From NCBI GenBank assembly GCA_024280335.1, contig JAJRQI010000034.1:124001-188000 (forward strand): DNA of 64,000 nucleotides, in the 5' to 3' direction. This stretch comes from Deltaproteobacteria bacterium (GTDB lineage: Bacteria; Desulfobacterota; Desulfuromonadia; Desulfuromonadales; Geopsychrobacteraceae). Position numbers and translations under genes: made by a program. Below are positions 49,030 to 57,468 of the stretch, one piece after another; the first letter of the stretch is position 1; the number at the start of each line of letters is the position of its first letter. The notes under the pieces were generated by a model, which did no database searches, had not been told where the DNA came from, and worked only from the letters and a program-made list of their open reading frames with translations.

Positions 49030-50208
49030 TCAACCCCTGAGTCGCTCGACCCGAAAAACCCCCTTAACCTTCTTTACCTCACGAATAACCTGATTCAGAT
49101 GCTCCAGATTGCGTACATCGATCTCGAACAGATTGACACCTTTGCGCTCTTTGGAACTGCTGACATCGGCGCTGACGATATTGGCATCTGCTTCAGTGAG
49201 CGCACCGGAGATATTGACCAGCATCCCCTTCTGGTCACTACAGTGAATCTGGATTTTGACCGGACGCGAGGTTTTACGCTGCATATCCCAGTCAACATCG
49301 ATGCGCCGGTCCGGATCACTGGCAAGAACCTGGGAACAGTCGACCGTGTGGACCGTTAATCCCCGCCCCCGGGTAATGAAACCAGTCACCGGTTCACCGG
49401 GCAGTGGATTGCAGCAGTTGGCAAAACGCACCAGCACATCGTCGACACCGTCAATCCGGATAACACTGGTCGACTTGCGACGGCTGAACTTGCCCAGCAT
49501 CTTACCGATCGCACCGGTTTTCTGCGGGGCAATTTTAAGCTCATCCCGCGGCAACAGCTGCGAAACGACCTGTCCGGCCGTTAACTTGCCGTAACCGATC
49601 GAAGCCAGCACGTCAGCAACGGTCCGAAAGCCGAATTCAGTGACCATCAAAGCGAAAGAGTCGAGAGCCTGTGCACGCTTCATGCTGTAATTATGCTTGC
49701 GCAACTCCTTCTCCAGCAACTCTCTGCCGATTGCGATGCTTTTCCCCCGCTGTTCCGATTTTACCCAATGACGAATCTTGTTCCGCGCCTTCGAGGTTTT
49801 GACAAAAGACAACCAATCCTTGCTGGGGTGCTGATTATTCGAAGTCATCACCTCAACGATATCACCGTTTTTCAATTCGGTTTTTAACGGACAAAGCTTA
49901 CCGTTGATCCGCGCCCCGACGCACTGGCTGCCGACATCGGTGTGAACAGCGTAGGCGAAATCAACCGGCGAAGCCCCCCTCGGCAACTCCTTGACATCAC
50001 CATTGGGAGTAAAGACATAGACCTCTTCAGGGAAAAGATCGATAAAAGTCGTCTGGGAGGATTCACCAGAGCTGCTGACATCCTGATGCCACTCAAGCAA
50101 CTGCCGCAACCAACCGAAACGCTGATCGTCGCTACCAGTCGCAGCAACAACCCCGCCCTCCTTGTATTTCCAGTGAGCGGCTACCCCTTCCTCGGCAATC
50201 CGATGCAT
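49030..50208 (-). CDS. Rel C-terminal half (TGS, zinc-finger, ACT); separated by an in-frame stop
   Basis: 392 residues in the same frame as the N-terminal half, directly after its TAA. It begins MHRIAEEGVAAHWKYKEGG, the end of the synthetase domain in intact Rel proteins. The TGS domain (VYVFTPNGDVKELPRGASPVDFAYAVHTDVG), the helical domain, a zinc-finger-like segment (RFANCCNPLPGEPVTGF) and a C-terminal ACT domain (IQIHCSDQKGMLVNISGAL) follow. No further stop interrupts it. It may be made by reinitiation at the ATG that follows the TAA, by readthrough, or not at all if this is a nonsense mutation or sequence error. Confidence 0.85.
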   Translation of the reverse strand: MHRIAEEGVAAHWKYKEGGVVAATGSDDQRFGWLRQLLEWHQDVSSSGESSQTTFIDLFPEEVYVFTPNGDVKELPRGASPVDFAYAVHTDVGSQCVGARINGKLCPLKTELKNGDIVEVMTSNNQHPSKDWLSFVKTSKARNKIRHWVKSEQRGKSIAIGRELLEKELRKHNYSMKRAQALDSFALMVTEFGFRTVADVLASIGYGKLTAGQVVSQLLPRDELKIAPQKTGAIGKMLGKFSRRKSTSVIRIDGVDDVLVRFANCCNPLPGEPVTGFITRGRGLTVHTVDCSQVLASDPDRRIDVDWDMQRKTSRPVKIQIHCSDQKGMLVNISGALTEADANIVSADVSSSKERKGVNLFEIDVRNLEHLNQVIREVKKVKGVFRVERLRG

Positions 50209-51192
50209 TTACACAGTACGGATCTGCACCTCCATCCGCTCGCCGTAAGGACCGATGACTGTCGTGTGCAGCGACTGGTACATATTGACCTTCGGCATGG
50301 CGATATAATCTTTAAAGCGCCCCGGAATCGGCTTCCAAGTGGCATGGATCAGACCGAGGACCTCGTAGCACTCGCGGACCGAATCGACCAGCACCCGAAA
50401 CGCGGTCAAATCATAAATCTGCCCCAGATCGACACCGGTTCGTTCCATCTTTTTATAAACTGAATAAAAATGCTTGAATCGCCCGGTGATCTCCCCTTGA
50501 ATCCCATTTACGCCAAGCAGATCACAGATCCTTTCGCGAACCTGAGTTACATAGCGGTTGCGCTCTTCCTTGTGAGCGGTGATCTGGCTGGCCAACTCTG
50601 CATATTTTTCAGGCTCGAGAAAGCGCAGAGAACGATCTTCCAATTCACTCTTCAGCCAACTGATTCCCAAACGATTAGCGATCGGCGCGTAAATTTCCAG
50701 GGTTTCTCGGGAATAATCAACCTGATCGCGGTCACTGCTACCGTCGAGCGCGCGCATATGGCTCAGGCGATCTGCCAGACAAACCAGGATCACACGCAGA
50801 TCCCGCGCCATGGCAACAAACATTTTGCGAAAACTTTCGACTTGCTGCTGATTACTTTTACGGTAGGGGATGCTGCTGATTTTATCGGCGACTTCGACCA
50901 GAGAAAGGATCGTACCGCCGAAACCGGAAGAGAGGTCTTCTGCAGAGACTGCCTGGTCAGTCAGCACATCATGTAACAGACCGACCACCAGGGTGGTTTC
51001 GTCAACCTTGAGCCGGGCGAGAATCGCGGCAACTTCCAGCGAGTGCTGTGCGCAATCCCTGCCGCAAGACAGCTTCGGAGCTTCGTGGGCATGAGTGTTA
51101 AATTGACCGGCCCGGCGGATCAATGTTGCATCCAGCTGCGGCAGATAACTGCGGGCCTGCTCAATAATCGTTTCGATTGTCGTCATAGGCAT
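50209..51192 (-). CDS. rel: Rel N-terminal half (HD hydrolase-like, ppGpp synthetase); stop replaces Glu
   Basis: 327 residues. The HD region keeps H in QHSLEVAAIL, HD in GLLHDVLTD and D in LADRL, but HDVxED is HDVLTD and RLHNMR is RLSHMR, so hydrolase activity is doubtful. The synthetase region keeps GRFKHFYSVYKKM, YDLTAFRV, the RFKD motif in PGRFKDYIAMPK, YQSLHTTVIG and EVQIRT. Intact Rel proteins continue RT-x-E-MH; here the codons are R-T-V-stop-M-H, so one codon (normally Glu, GAA or GAG) is TAA. The break removes the last conserved helix (AEEGVAAHW) of the synthetase. It follows rpoZ, the usual place of rel. Confidence 0.88.
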   Translation of the reverse strand: MPMTTIETIIEQARSYLPQLDATLIRRAGQFNTHAHEAPKLSCGRDCAQHSLEVAAILARLKVDETTLVVGLLHDVLTDQAVSAEDLSSGFGGTILSLVEVADKISSIPYRKSNQQQVESFRKMFVAMARDLRVILVCLADRLSHMRALDGSSDRDQVDYSRETLEIYAPIANRLGISWLKSELEDRSLRFLEPEKYAELASQITAHKEERNRYVTQVRERICDLLGVNGIQGEITGRFKHFYSVYKKMERTGVDLGQIYDLTAFRVLVDSVRECYEVLGLIHATWKPIPGRFKDYIAMPKVNMYQSLHTTVIGPYGERMEVQIRTV

Positions 51193-51267
51193 CGATCAGT
51201 GCGTAGCATACTGGATCAACGAAGACAGAAGGTTGCCGAACAGCCTCCTGGGAGGATTATCACTGCC

Positions 51268-51297
51268 CCTCTCCCCCGCCTGTACGCAGGGGAGAGG
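51268..51297. terminator. Hairpin between rpoZ and rel
   Basis: A perfect 9-bp stem (CCTCTCCCC at 51268-51276 with GGGGAGAGG at 51289-51297) has a 12-base loop. A second small palindrome, CCTCC-T-G-GGAGG, sits at 51244-51255. There is no T-run, so it may be a dispersed repeat, an attenuator or a stabiliser rather than a full terminator. Confidence 0.5.
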
Positions 51298-51304
51298 AGA
51301 TAGA

Positions 51305-51514
51305 TCAGGAACTTTTTTTGCTTGGGATTTCAAACTCGACTTTACTGGCAGCAATTTCACGTAAAGCCACAACAACCTTCTTGTTCTCCGACTTGTTTTC
51401 AATCAGCGGCTCAGCGCCTTTGTATAGTTGCTTGGCGCGCTTCGATGCGACCATCGCCAAAAGAAAACGGTTCGGAATCACTTCAAGACAATCTTCAACG
51501 GTAACACGTGCCAT
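51305..51514 (-). CDS. rpoZ: RpoZ, RNA polymerase omega subunit
   Basis: 69 residues. It has [29 protein letters not shown], the conserved omega core, and [16 protein letters not shown]. The short Ser/Lys tail is normal. AAAGGGAG precedes the ATG. In the gmk-rpoZ-rel order, omega is next to rel; omega helps RNA polymerase sense ppGpp in several proteobacteria. Confidence 0.96.
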   Translation of the reverse strand: MARVTVEDCLEVIPNRFLLAMVASKRAKQLYKGAEPLIENKSENKKVVVALREIAASKVEFEIPSKKSS

Positions 51515-51543
51515 GGATAAACTCCCTTTGGTTATTATCTATA

Positions 51544-52167
51544 TTACTTTATCAGCGCCGGGTTACGTGAGGCCCGGCAGCGCTCAGCTACAACAATTGC
51601 AGATAACTGTTGCAAAGCAGTCTGAAAGTCATCATTGACGATCAGGTAATCGTACCAGCCTGCTTGCGACATTTCCTTCTCTGCATTCTTTAACCGACGC
51701 CTGATCACTTCTTCAGAATCGGTACCGCGCCCACGCAGACGCCGTTCCAGTTCAGCAAGATCAGGTGGCAGGATAAATACAAACACTCCCTGCTGATAGT
51801 TCTTTTTCAGCTGAGCGGCACCCTGATAGTCGATATCGAGCAGTAGATCAACGCCCTCGACCGCCCCCTGCTCCAACGTCGCCAGCGAGGTACCGTACAT
51901 ATTGCCGTGCACCTGCGCCCACTCTGCAAGTTGCTGTTCGGTGATCATCTGTTGAAAAGCCGCATGACCGACAAACTGATAGTCGACCCCGTCCCGCTCA
52001 CCTGCACGCACCTGGCGCGTTGTGAACGAAACAGACTGCCGCAAATCGGCAAAGCTGTCAATCAATTCCCGACACAATGAGGTTTTCCCGGCACCGGAAG
52101 GAGCAGAAACGACAAACAGGACCCCTTCTCGTTGTTTTGATTCACTCAATGTTCTGCACCTGTTCAC
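51544..52167 (-). CDS. gmk: Gmk, guanylate kinase
   Basis: Phosphorylates GMP to GDP, about 207 residues. It has LFVVSAPSGAGKTSLCREL (P-loop), the GMP-binding SVSFTTRQVRAGERDGVDYQFV and EWAQVHGNMYGTS, and RLRGRGTDSEE lid residues. The start is not ATG: GTG at 52167 or TTG at 52149 fit, and TTG (LSESKQREGVLF) agrees better with the family N-terminus. Both overlap the yicC stop, so translation is coupled. Confidence 0.93.
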   Translation of the reverse strand: MNRCRTLSESKQREGVLFVVSAPSGAGKTSLCRELIDSFADLRQSVSFTTRQVRAGERDGVDYQFVGHAAFQQMITEQQLAEWAQVHGNMYGTSLATLEQGAVEGVDLLLDIDYQGAAQLKKNYQQGVFVFILPPDLAELERRLRGRGTDSEEVIRRRLKNAEKEMSQAGWYDYLIVNDDFQTALQQLSAIVVAERCRASRNPALIK

Positions 52168-53017
52168 GGATTTTTTCCAACTCGGACTTCAGAATCACCA
52201 CCTGACGGGTCAATTCGGCATCATTCGACTTGGACCCCATGGTGTTGGTCTCCCGATTCAACTCCTGAACCAAAAAATCCATCTGCCGCCCGACCGGTTC
52301 ATGCTGTTGCAGCAGATCACGAAACTGATCCAGATGACTTTTGAAACGGGTGACCTCTTCGCTGATATCGCAACGATCAGCAAAGATCGCAATCTCCTGC
52401 GCCACCCGTTGTGGATCACCGGCATCATCACTGAGACGTTCAAGGCGATCCTTCAGTTTCTGCTGCCACTCCAGCGCCACCTGTGGAGCACGGGCAATAA
52501 TCTCCTCCAGCAGGCCATCCAGCAAATCGAGTCGCTGCCGAATATCAACCGCGGTCGCCTCACCCTCTTTTTCGCGCATAATCAGCAAAGCCTGCAAAGC
52601 AGCAGCCAACGCATCAGTCAGGCACGCAGAGAGTTGCTGTTCCTCGACATTTGTTTCTTCGAGGCTCAACAGATCTTTCTGCGCCGTCAGTAGTTCCAGG
52701 CTTACACCACCCGACAAGTTATAGTCGTCGATCAACTGCCGGAACAGTTGCACATAGGCATCGGCCAGCGGACGATTGACTATCGGCTGAGCGGAAACCT
52801 GCCCGACATTCTCCTGAGTGATAAAAACATCCACCTTGCCACGCTTCAAACAAGCGGAAACCTGCTTCTTGATCTGTGCCTCAAGCGGCATCAGCAGGCG
52901 TGGGGCCTTAATATTAATATCCCCATAGCGATGATTTACCGCGCGAATTTCAACAGAAAAGGACAGCCCGTCAACCTGAACCTGTCCACGGCCGTAACCG
53001 GTCATACTTTTGATCAT
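52142..53017 (-). CDS. yicC: YicC family endoribonuclease-like protein
   Basis: 291 residues matching the YicC/YloC family: the N-terminal IKSMTGYGRGQVQ and RAVNHRYGDINIKAPRLL, and the C-terminal DUF1732 region with GRQMDFLVQELNRETNTMGSKSNDAEL. E. coli YicC has been described as an endoribonuclease acting on small RNAs. The ATG at 53017 with AAAGGATATTTT upstream is used; 16 further in-frame residues come from the heptamer repeat and are not conserved. It is the first gene of the yicC-gmk-rpoZ-rel-ridA set. Confidence 0.92.
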   Translation of the reverse strand: MIKSMTGYGRGQVQVDGLSFSVEIRAVNHRYGDINIKAPRLLMPLEAQIKKQVSACLKRGKVDVFITQENVGQVSAQPIVNRPLADAYVQLFRQLIDDYNLSGGVSLELLTAQKDLLSLEETNVEEQQLSACLTDALAAALQALLIMREKEGEATAVDIRQRLDLLDGLLEEIIARAPQVALEWQQKLKDRLERLSDDAGDPQRVAQEIAIFADRCDISEEVTRFKSHLDQFRDLLQQHEPVGRQMDFLVQELNRETNTMGSKSNDAELTRQVVILKSELEKIREQVQNIE

Positions 53018-53033
53018 AAAATATCCTTTAAAT

Positions 53034-53075
53034 GCAGGCCGGAAGCCGGAAGCCTCAAGCCTCAAGCCTCAAGCC
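53034..53075. repeat. NNNNGCC heptamer repeat array
   Basis: Six tandem 7-base units, GCAGGCC, GGAAGCC twice and TCAAGCC three times, lie between the yicC start and the dehydratase stop. All end in GCC, and the last three are perfect copies. Confidence 0.92.
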
Positions 53076-53077
53076 TA

Positions 53078-54976
53078 TTATTCATGAACCACACTGGCTG
53101 GATGTTGAATAACTTTGGACTTTTGCTTATGTTCAGCTGGCAGGTACTCAGGAACAATATCCTGCAGACCCGCCCGCACACCCGGCAAATCGAGTGCCTT
53201 TGCCGCAGACAGCAGATTATCCAGTTTTTGAATTAATTCTTCACGATCAGGGGGTGCAGAACTGGCCACGCATATTTTTTCGTGTCGGGTCGGCAACACT
53301 CCTTCTTCGTCCAGAAGCAATTCCTCATAAAGTTTCTCACCAGGACGTAAACCAGTATAAACGATTTCGATATCCTCATGCGGTTGCAAGCCGGAGAGGC
53401 GGATCAACTCTTCCGCCAGAGAAACGATCTTCACCGACTCACCCATGTCAAACAGGTAAATTTCTCCCCCTTGCCCCATGCTGCCTGCCTGCAACACTAG
53501 CTGGCTCGCCTCAGGAATGGTCATGAAAAAGCGCGTCACCTCAGGATGGGTCACAGTCACAGGGCCTCCATTCTTGATCTGTTCCTTGAAGGTCGGAATC
53601 ACACTGCCGTTGCTGCCCAGAACATTACCAAAACGGGTCGTCACAAAATGGGTCCGGCTTTTTTGTGCCAATGATTGAACATACAATTCAGCAACCCGCT
53701 TGGAAGCCCCCATAACATTGGTCGGGCGGACCGCCTTGTCCGTTGACACCATGACGAAGTTCTTGACCCCGAATGCATCCGCCGCATCCGCCAGCAGACG
53801 TGTCCCCTGCACATTGTTATTGATCGCCTCAGCAGGATTAGATTCCATCATCGGCACATGCTTGTAGGCCGCGGCATGAAACACCACCTCAGGCATCTGT
53901 TCATCAAAAATAACATTGACCCGCGATCGATTGCGAACATCACCGATAATCGGTACGATATAGATATCAGGGCAGGTTTCGGACAGCTCCTTTTCAATCA
54001 GAAACAACGGCGTTTCAGCGTTCTCAAACAGAATAATTTTCTCTGGATTGAAACGAGCCACTTGCCGACAGATTTCACTGCCGATACTGCCACCGGCGCC
54101 GGTAACCAGAACACGTTTATCCTGTAAATAATTGCTGATCTGTGCCTGATCCAGAGAGATAGGTTTACGGCCGAGAAGATCTTCCAACTTTACGTCACGA
54201 AGTTGCTGAACCGATACACTTCCATTGATCAGGTCCCCAACACCGGGCAAAATCTTGAATTTCACCGCTGCCTGTCGACAACAATGGACAATTGAACGAA
54301 TTTGGCAGCCCGTTGCTGAGGGAATAGCAATGATAACTTCATCGATATTGTGATCACGCACAACACACTCTAAATCCACATGTTTACCTAGAACTTGAAT
54401 CCCTTGAAACAAACCGCCACGCTTCACAGGATCATCATCAACAAAACCGACAACCTCTGTATTTAATCGAGGATTTGAACGAACTTCACGGACAATGCTC
54501 TGTCCGCTTTCACCTGCCCCAACAACCAAAACCCGATTTTTATTATCGCTGTCACCCAGCCCCCCTGGCAAATAGTTTTCACGAAAAGCACGGGTAGCGA
54601 AGCGAACGCCTCCCATGAGCATAAAACAGAAAACACCATCGAGGATCAGTACCGAGCGAGGAATCTGCTCCAAGCGATAGACAAAAACGGCATAGCCGAC
54701 AAAAATCAGCGAGGCAATCAGGTTCCCTTTGAGAATCTGAACCAAGTCCGGCATCGACACATAGCGCCACCAGCCCTTGAACAGGCCAATTCGCCAGAAA
54801 ACCACCAGTTTCATCCCCAGCAAGGCTGGCAGGAGGGCGGATATTCTCGGCCAGTACGGCTGTGGGACAGACAGGTCGAATCTAACGATAAAGGCTAGAA
54901 AGAAGGCACTGATAACGATCAATACCTGAATCGCAACGACAAACCACAAACGATTTTTATGAATAGCTGACTTCAT
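53078..54976 (-). CDS. Membrane NDP-sugar 4,6-dehydratase/epimerase (CapD/PglF-like)
   Basis: 632 residues. Four hydrophobic segments at the N-terminus (FVVAIQVLIVISAFFLAFIV and others) precede a first Rossmann domain (VLVVGAGESGQSIVREV) and the catalytic SDR domain with VTGAGGSIGSEICRQVARF, HAAAYKHVPMME and MVSTDKAVRPTNVMGASKRV. The MGASKR motif replaces the usual YxxxK, as in WbpM, FlaA1 and PglF, which make UDP-4-keto-6-deoxy-GlcNAc. GGGGAG directly before the ATG at 54976 decides the start. It is followed by a DegT aminotransferase and an acetyltransferase, which supports the bacillosamine route. Confidence 0.92.
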   Translation of the reverse strand: MKSAIHKNRLWFVVAIQVLIVISAFFLAFIVRFDLSVPQPYWPRISALLPALLGMKLVVFWRIGLFKGWWRYVSMPDLVQILKGNLIASLIFVGYAVFVYRLEQIPRSVLILDGVFCFMLMGGVRFATRAFRENYLPGGLGDSDNKNRVLVVGAGESGQSIVREVRSNPRLNTEVVGFVDDDPVKRGGLFQGIQVLGKHVDLECVVRDHNIDEVIIAIPSATGCQIRSIVHCCRQAAVKFKILPGVGDLINGSVSVQQLRDVKLEDLLGRKPISLDQAQISNYLQDKRVLVTGAGGSIGSEICRQVARFNPEKIILFENAETPLFLIEKELSETCPDIYIVPIIGDVRNRSRVNVIFDEQMPEVVFHAAAYKHVPMMESNPAEAINNNVQGTRLLADAADAFGVKNFVMVSTDKAVRPTNVMGASKRVAELYVQSLAQKSRTHFVTTRFGNVLGSNGSVIPTFKEQIKNGGPVTVTHPEVTRFFMTIPEASQLVLQAGSMGQGGEIYLFDMGESVKIVSLAEELIRLSGLQPHEDIEIVYTGLRPGEKLYEELLLDEEGVLPTRHEKICVASSAPPDREELIQKLDNLLSAAKALDLPGVRAGLQDIVPEYLPAEHKQKSKVIQHPASVVHE

Positions 54977-54995
54977 CAAACTCCCCAAGGAATAA

Positions 54996-56228
54996 TCACT
55001 TGGTAGCAACCTTCAAAACTTTTTCTACTGCAACAATTGTATCCTCAATATCCTTCCTAGCTAAGGTTGGATGAACCTGGAACATGAGACTGGACTCGCC
55101 AAGCTTCTTAGCTGTTGGCAATCTCTGTTTCGGAGCGATTCCATTCTTCTGAAACGCTTTTTCCAGATAGATTTCACTGCAACTGCCGCTGAAGCAGGGA
55201 ATGCCCTCAGCATTTACTGCTGCCATGATTCGCTCCTTATCCCACCCTTTAAGCAAAACTTCAGATCGTAAAAATACGTAATATTTATAGTACGCATGAT
55301 AAATATCCGCGGCAGGCTCGGTCACGCGCAATGCGGGCAGAGTTTTGAACGCGGCGGTCAGCATAGCGGCATGACAACGACGAGTTTCGACCCACTCCGG
55401 TAACCGCCGCAGCTGGATTCTTCCGATAGCACTCTGCATTTCAGTCAGACGCCAGTTAGTACCGAACGATTCATGCAGCCAGCGAAAACCGGGAGGATGC
55501 TCGCAAGTGTATACCGTATCATACTCCTTGCCATGATCCTTAAATGCCCAAGCTTTTTTCCATAACTGTTCATCACTGGTGACCAGCATCCCTCCCTCTC
55601 CACCCGTAGTCAGGATCTTGTCCTGACAGAAAGAGAACGCAGCAATATCTCCGATCGAACCGACCGGCTTCCCTTCATATCTGGCACCATGGGCCTGGGC
55701 GCAGTCCTCAATTACCTTGAGTCCATACTCCATAGCCAGCTCCATAATCGGACCCATTTCACAAGGCCAACCGGCAAGATGTACTGTAATAATAGCTTTT
55801 GTCTTTATAGAAAGAACATCCTGGATGGTGTCAGCGGTAATATTTTGAGTAACCGGATCAACATCAGCAAAAACAGGAACCGCCCCCCGCATGACAACCG
55901 CACTCGCTGAGGCGATGAAGGTACGGCTGGTAACAATAACTTCATCCCCGCTACCGATCCCGAGGGTTGCCAAGGCCAACTCAAGAGCCACAGTACCGTT
56001 GGCTAAAGCAACAGCATAGTCACTCCCGGCAAAAGCGGCAAACTCCCTTTCAAACTCCCGCCCTTCATTACCCGTCCAATAATTGACATTTCCAGTCTTC
56101 AGCGGGGAAGCAGCAGCCTCAATTTCATCCTGGGCAAAATAAGGCCAAGGGGCAAAAGGTCTGATCCTAACCGGTTGCCCCCCACCGATTGCCAGCGAAC
56201 TATCACACATAACTGCCTTCTTAAACAT
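54996..56228 (-). CDS. DegT/DnrJ/EryC1/StrS sugar aminotransferase (PglE-like)
   Basis: PLP enzyme of 410 residues that transfers an amino group to a keto-sugar nucleotide. It has NYWTGNEGREFEREFAAF, ALANGTVALELALATLGIGSGDEV, VIEDCAQAHGARYEGKPVG and the Schiff-base Lys in FSFCQDKILTTGGEGG. Its neighbours suggest that it aminates C4 of the UDP-4-keto sugar made by the preceding enzyme. The N-terminal 30 residues (GGGQPVRIRPFAPWPYFAQDE) resemble Legionella and Campylobacter homologues. Its stop lies 20 bases before the dehydratase start. Confidence 0.93.
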   Translation of the reverse strand: MFKKAVMCDSSLAIGGGQPVRIRPFAPWPYFAQDEIEAAASPLKTGNVNYWTGNEGREFEREFAAFAGSDYAVALANGTVALELALATLGIGSGDEVIVTSRTFIASASAVVMRGAVPVFADVDPVTQNITADTIQDVLSIKTKAIITVHLAGWPCEMGPIMELAMEYGLKVIEDCAQAHGARYEGKPVGSIGDIAAFSFCQDKILTTGGEGGMLVTSDEQLWKKAWAFKDHGKEYDTVYTCEHPPGFRWLHESFGTNWRLTEMQSAIGRIQLRRLPEWVETRRCHAAMLTAAFKTLPALRVTEPAADIYHAYYKYYVFLRSEVLLKGWDKERIMAAVNAEGIPCFSGSCSEIYLEKAFQKNGIAPKQRLPTAKKLGESSLMFQVHPTLARKDIEDTIVAVEKVLKVATK

Positions 56229-56873
56229 CTAAATAGGATTCATAGCTTTTGCTGGAGTCCCAACGACAGTTACTCCATCGGACACATCCTGAACCACCGT
56301 CGCCCCCGCGCCAACCGTGACATTTTCACCGATTGTCAAATTCGGTGCCACCGTTGCCCCTGCACCGATAAAGCTTCTGGCACCGACACGGACCGAGCCA
56401 CACAGGGTTGCGCCTGGCGCAACATGCACTCCATCTTCAATAATGCAATCATGGTCGATGCTGGAGCTGGTATTGACAATGACATTGTTGCCAATCCGTG
56501 TCGCCGAATTGGCTACGGCATTCGCCATAAATATCGAACCGGAACCTACGCATACCCCTCGACCCAATTGCACAGAAGGATGCACTGACGAGATCAGTTC
56601 AAACTCATTATCAACTAACCATTGTGCAACCTGAGTCCGGGCGAGGTTACTGCCTATTGCGACGATAACGCCAGAGGGTCGTTCAACCATTGCAAGCAGT
56701 TCAGCTTTGCCACCGATGACATCATAGCCAAAAAAAGTTTCTCCCATGAGCTCTAAATCGTCATCGACCAGACAAACAACCTCATAAACACCTTGTCGCT
56801 CTAAAACATCGATTACGACCTTCGCGTGTCCACTCGCGCCGAAAATCACTATTTTCTGTTTATTCTTTGTCAT
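56229..56873 (-). CDS. Sugar O/N-acyltransferase, NeuD/PglD family
   Basis: 214 residues. An N-terminal Rossmann-like sugar-nucleotide domain (KIVIFGASGHAKVVIDVLERQG) is followed by a left-handed beta helix of hexapeptide repeats (IGNNVIVNTSSSIDHDC, the catalytic His in SSIDHDCIIEDGVHVAPGA, VGARSFIGAGATVAPNL). The family acetylates the amino sugar with acetyl-CoA. Its stop lies next to the DegT start. It overlaps the phosphoglycosyl transferase gene by 14 bases. Confidence 0.92.
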   Translation of the reverse strand: MTKNKQKIVIFGASGHAKVVIDVLERQGVYEVVCLVDDDLELMGETFFGYDVIGGKAELLAMVERPSGVIVAIGSNLARTQVAQWLVDNEFELISSVHPSVQLGRGVCVGSGSIFMANAVANSATRIGNNVIVNTSSSIDHDCIIEDGVHVAPGATLCGSVRVGARSFIGAGATVAPNLTIGENVTVGAGATVVQDVSDGVTVVGTPAKAMNPI

Positions 56874-57468
56874 TATGACAAGATCCCATAAATTTATTTA
56901 CTGTCGCATGACCATCTTCACTAATACCATCCCTCTTAAAGACTTTGGCAATTGTCATCCAGAGGATTTTAATGTCAAGCAGCATAGATCGATGATCAAC
57001 ATACCAGACATCCAACGTGAACTTGTCTTCCCAACAGATGGCATTACGACCATTCACCTGGGCCCAACCGGTTATTCCAGGGCAGATCTCATGGCGGCGA
57101 GCCTGCTCTGGTGTGTAGCGGGCGATGTATTCCATTAGTAACGGTCGCGGTCCGACCAGACTCATGTCGCCTTTGAGAACATTGAATATCTCTGGAAGCT
57201 CATCCAAACTGGTACTACGCAGGAAATTGCCGAATGCGGTTAACCTTTCAGCATCAGAGAGTACCCCCCCCTGAGCATCCACCCCCTCTGTCATTGTCCG
57301 TAACTTCAGGATCTTAAATGGCTTGCCGCCTTTTCCAGGGCGCATTTGCGTAAAAAACACTGGTCGACCAAGAAAAATAGCGGTACAACCAGCCAATGTG
57401 GCAATTAATGGCAACCAGAGAAATGCCGTAGAGATAACGATAACCAGATCAAAAAAACGCTTATACAT
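56860..57468 (-). CDS. Initiating phosphoglycosyl transferase (PglC/WcaJ-like)
   Basis: 202 residues. A re-entrant membrane helix ([23 protein letters not shown]) precedes the catalytic domain with [23 protein letters not shown], the DE-containing [24 protein letters not shown] and [13 protein letters not shown]. The small size, without the extra membrane domain of WcaJ, matches the minimal PglC form that moves phospho-diNAcBac to undecaprenyl phosphate. It starts glycan assembly at the inner membrane. Confidence 0.93.
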   Translation of the reverse strand: MYKRFFDLVIVISTAFLWLPLIATLAGCTAIFLGRPVFFTQMRPGKGGKPFKILKLRTMTEGVDAQGGVLSDAERLTAFGNFLRSTSLDELPEIFNVLKGDMSLVGPRPLLMEYIARYTPEQARRHEICPGITGWAQVNGRNAICWEDKFTLDVWYVDHRSMLLDIKILWMTIAKVFKRDGISEDGHATVNKFMGSCHNDKE

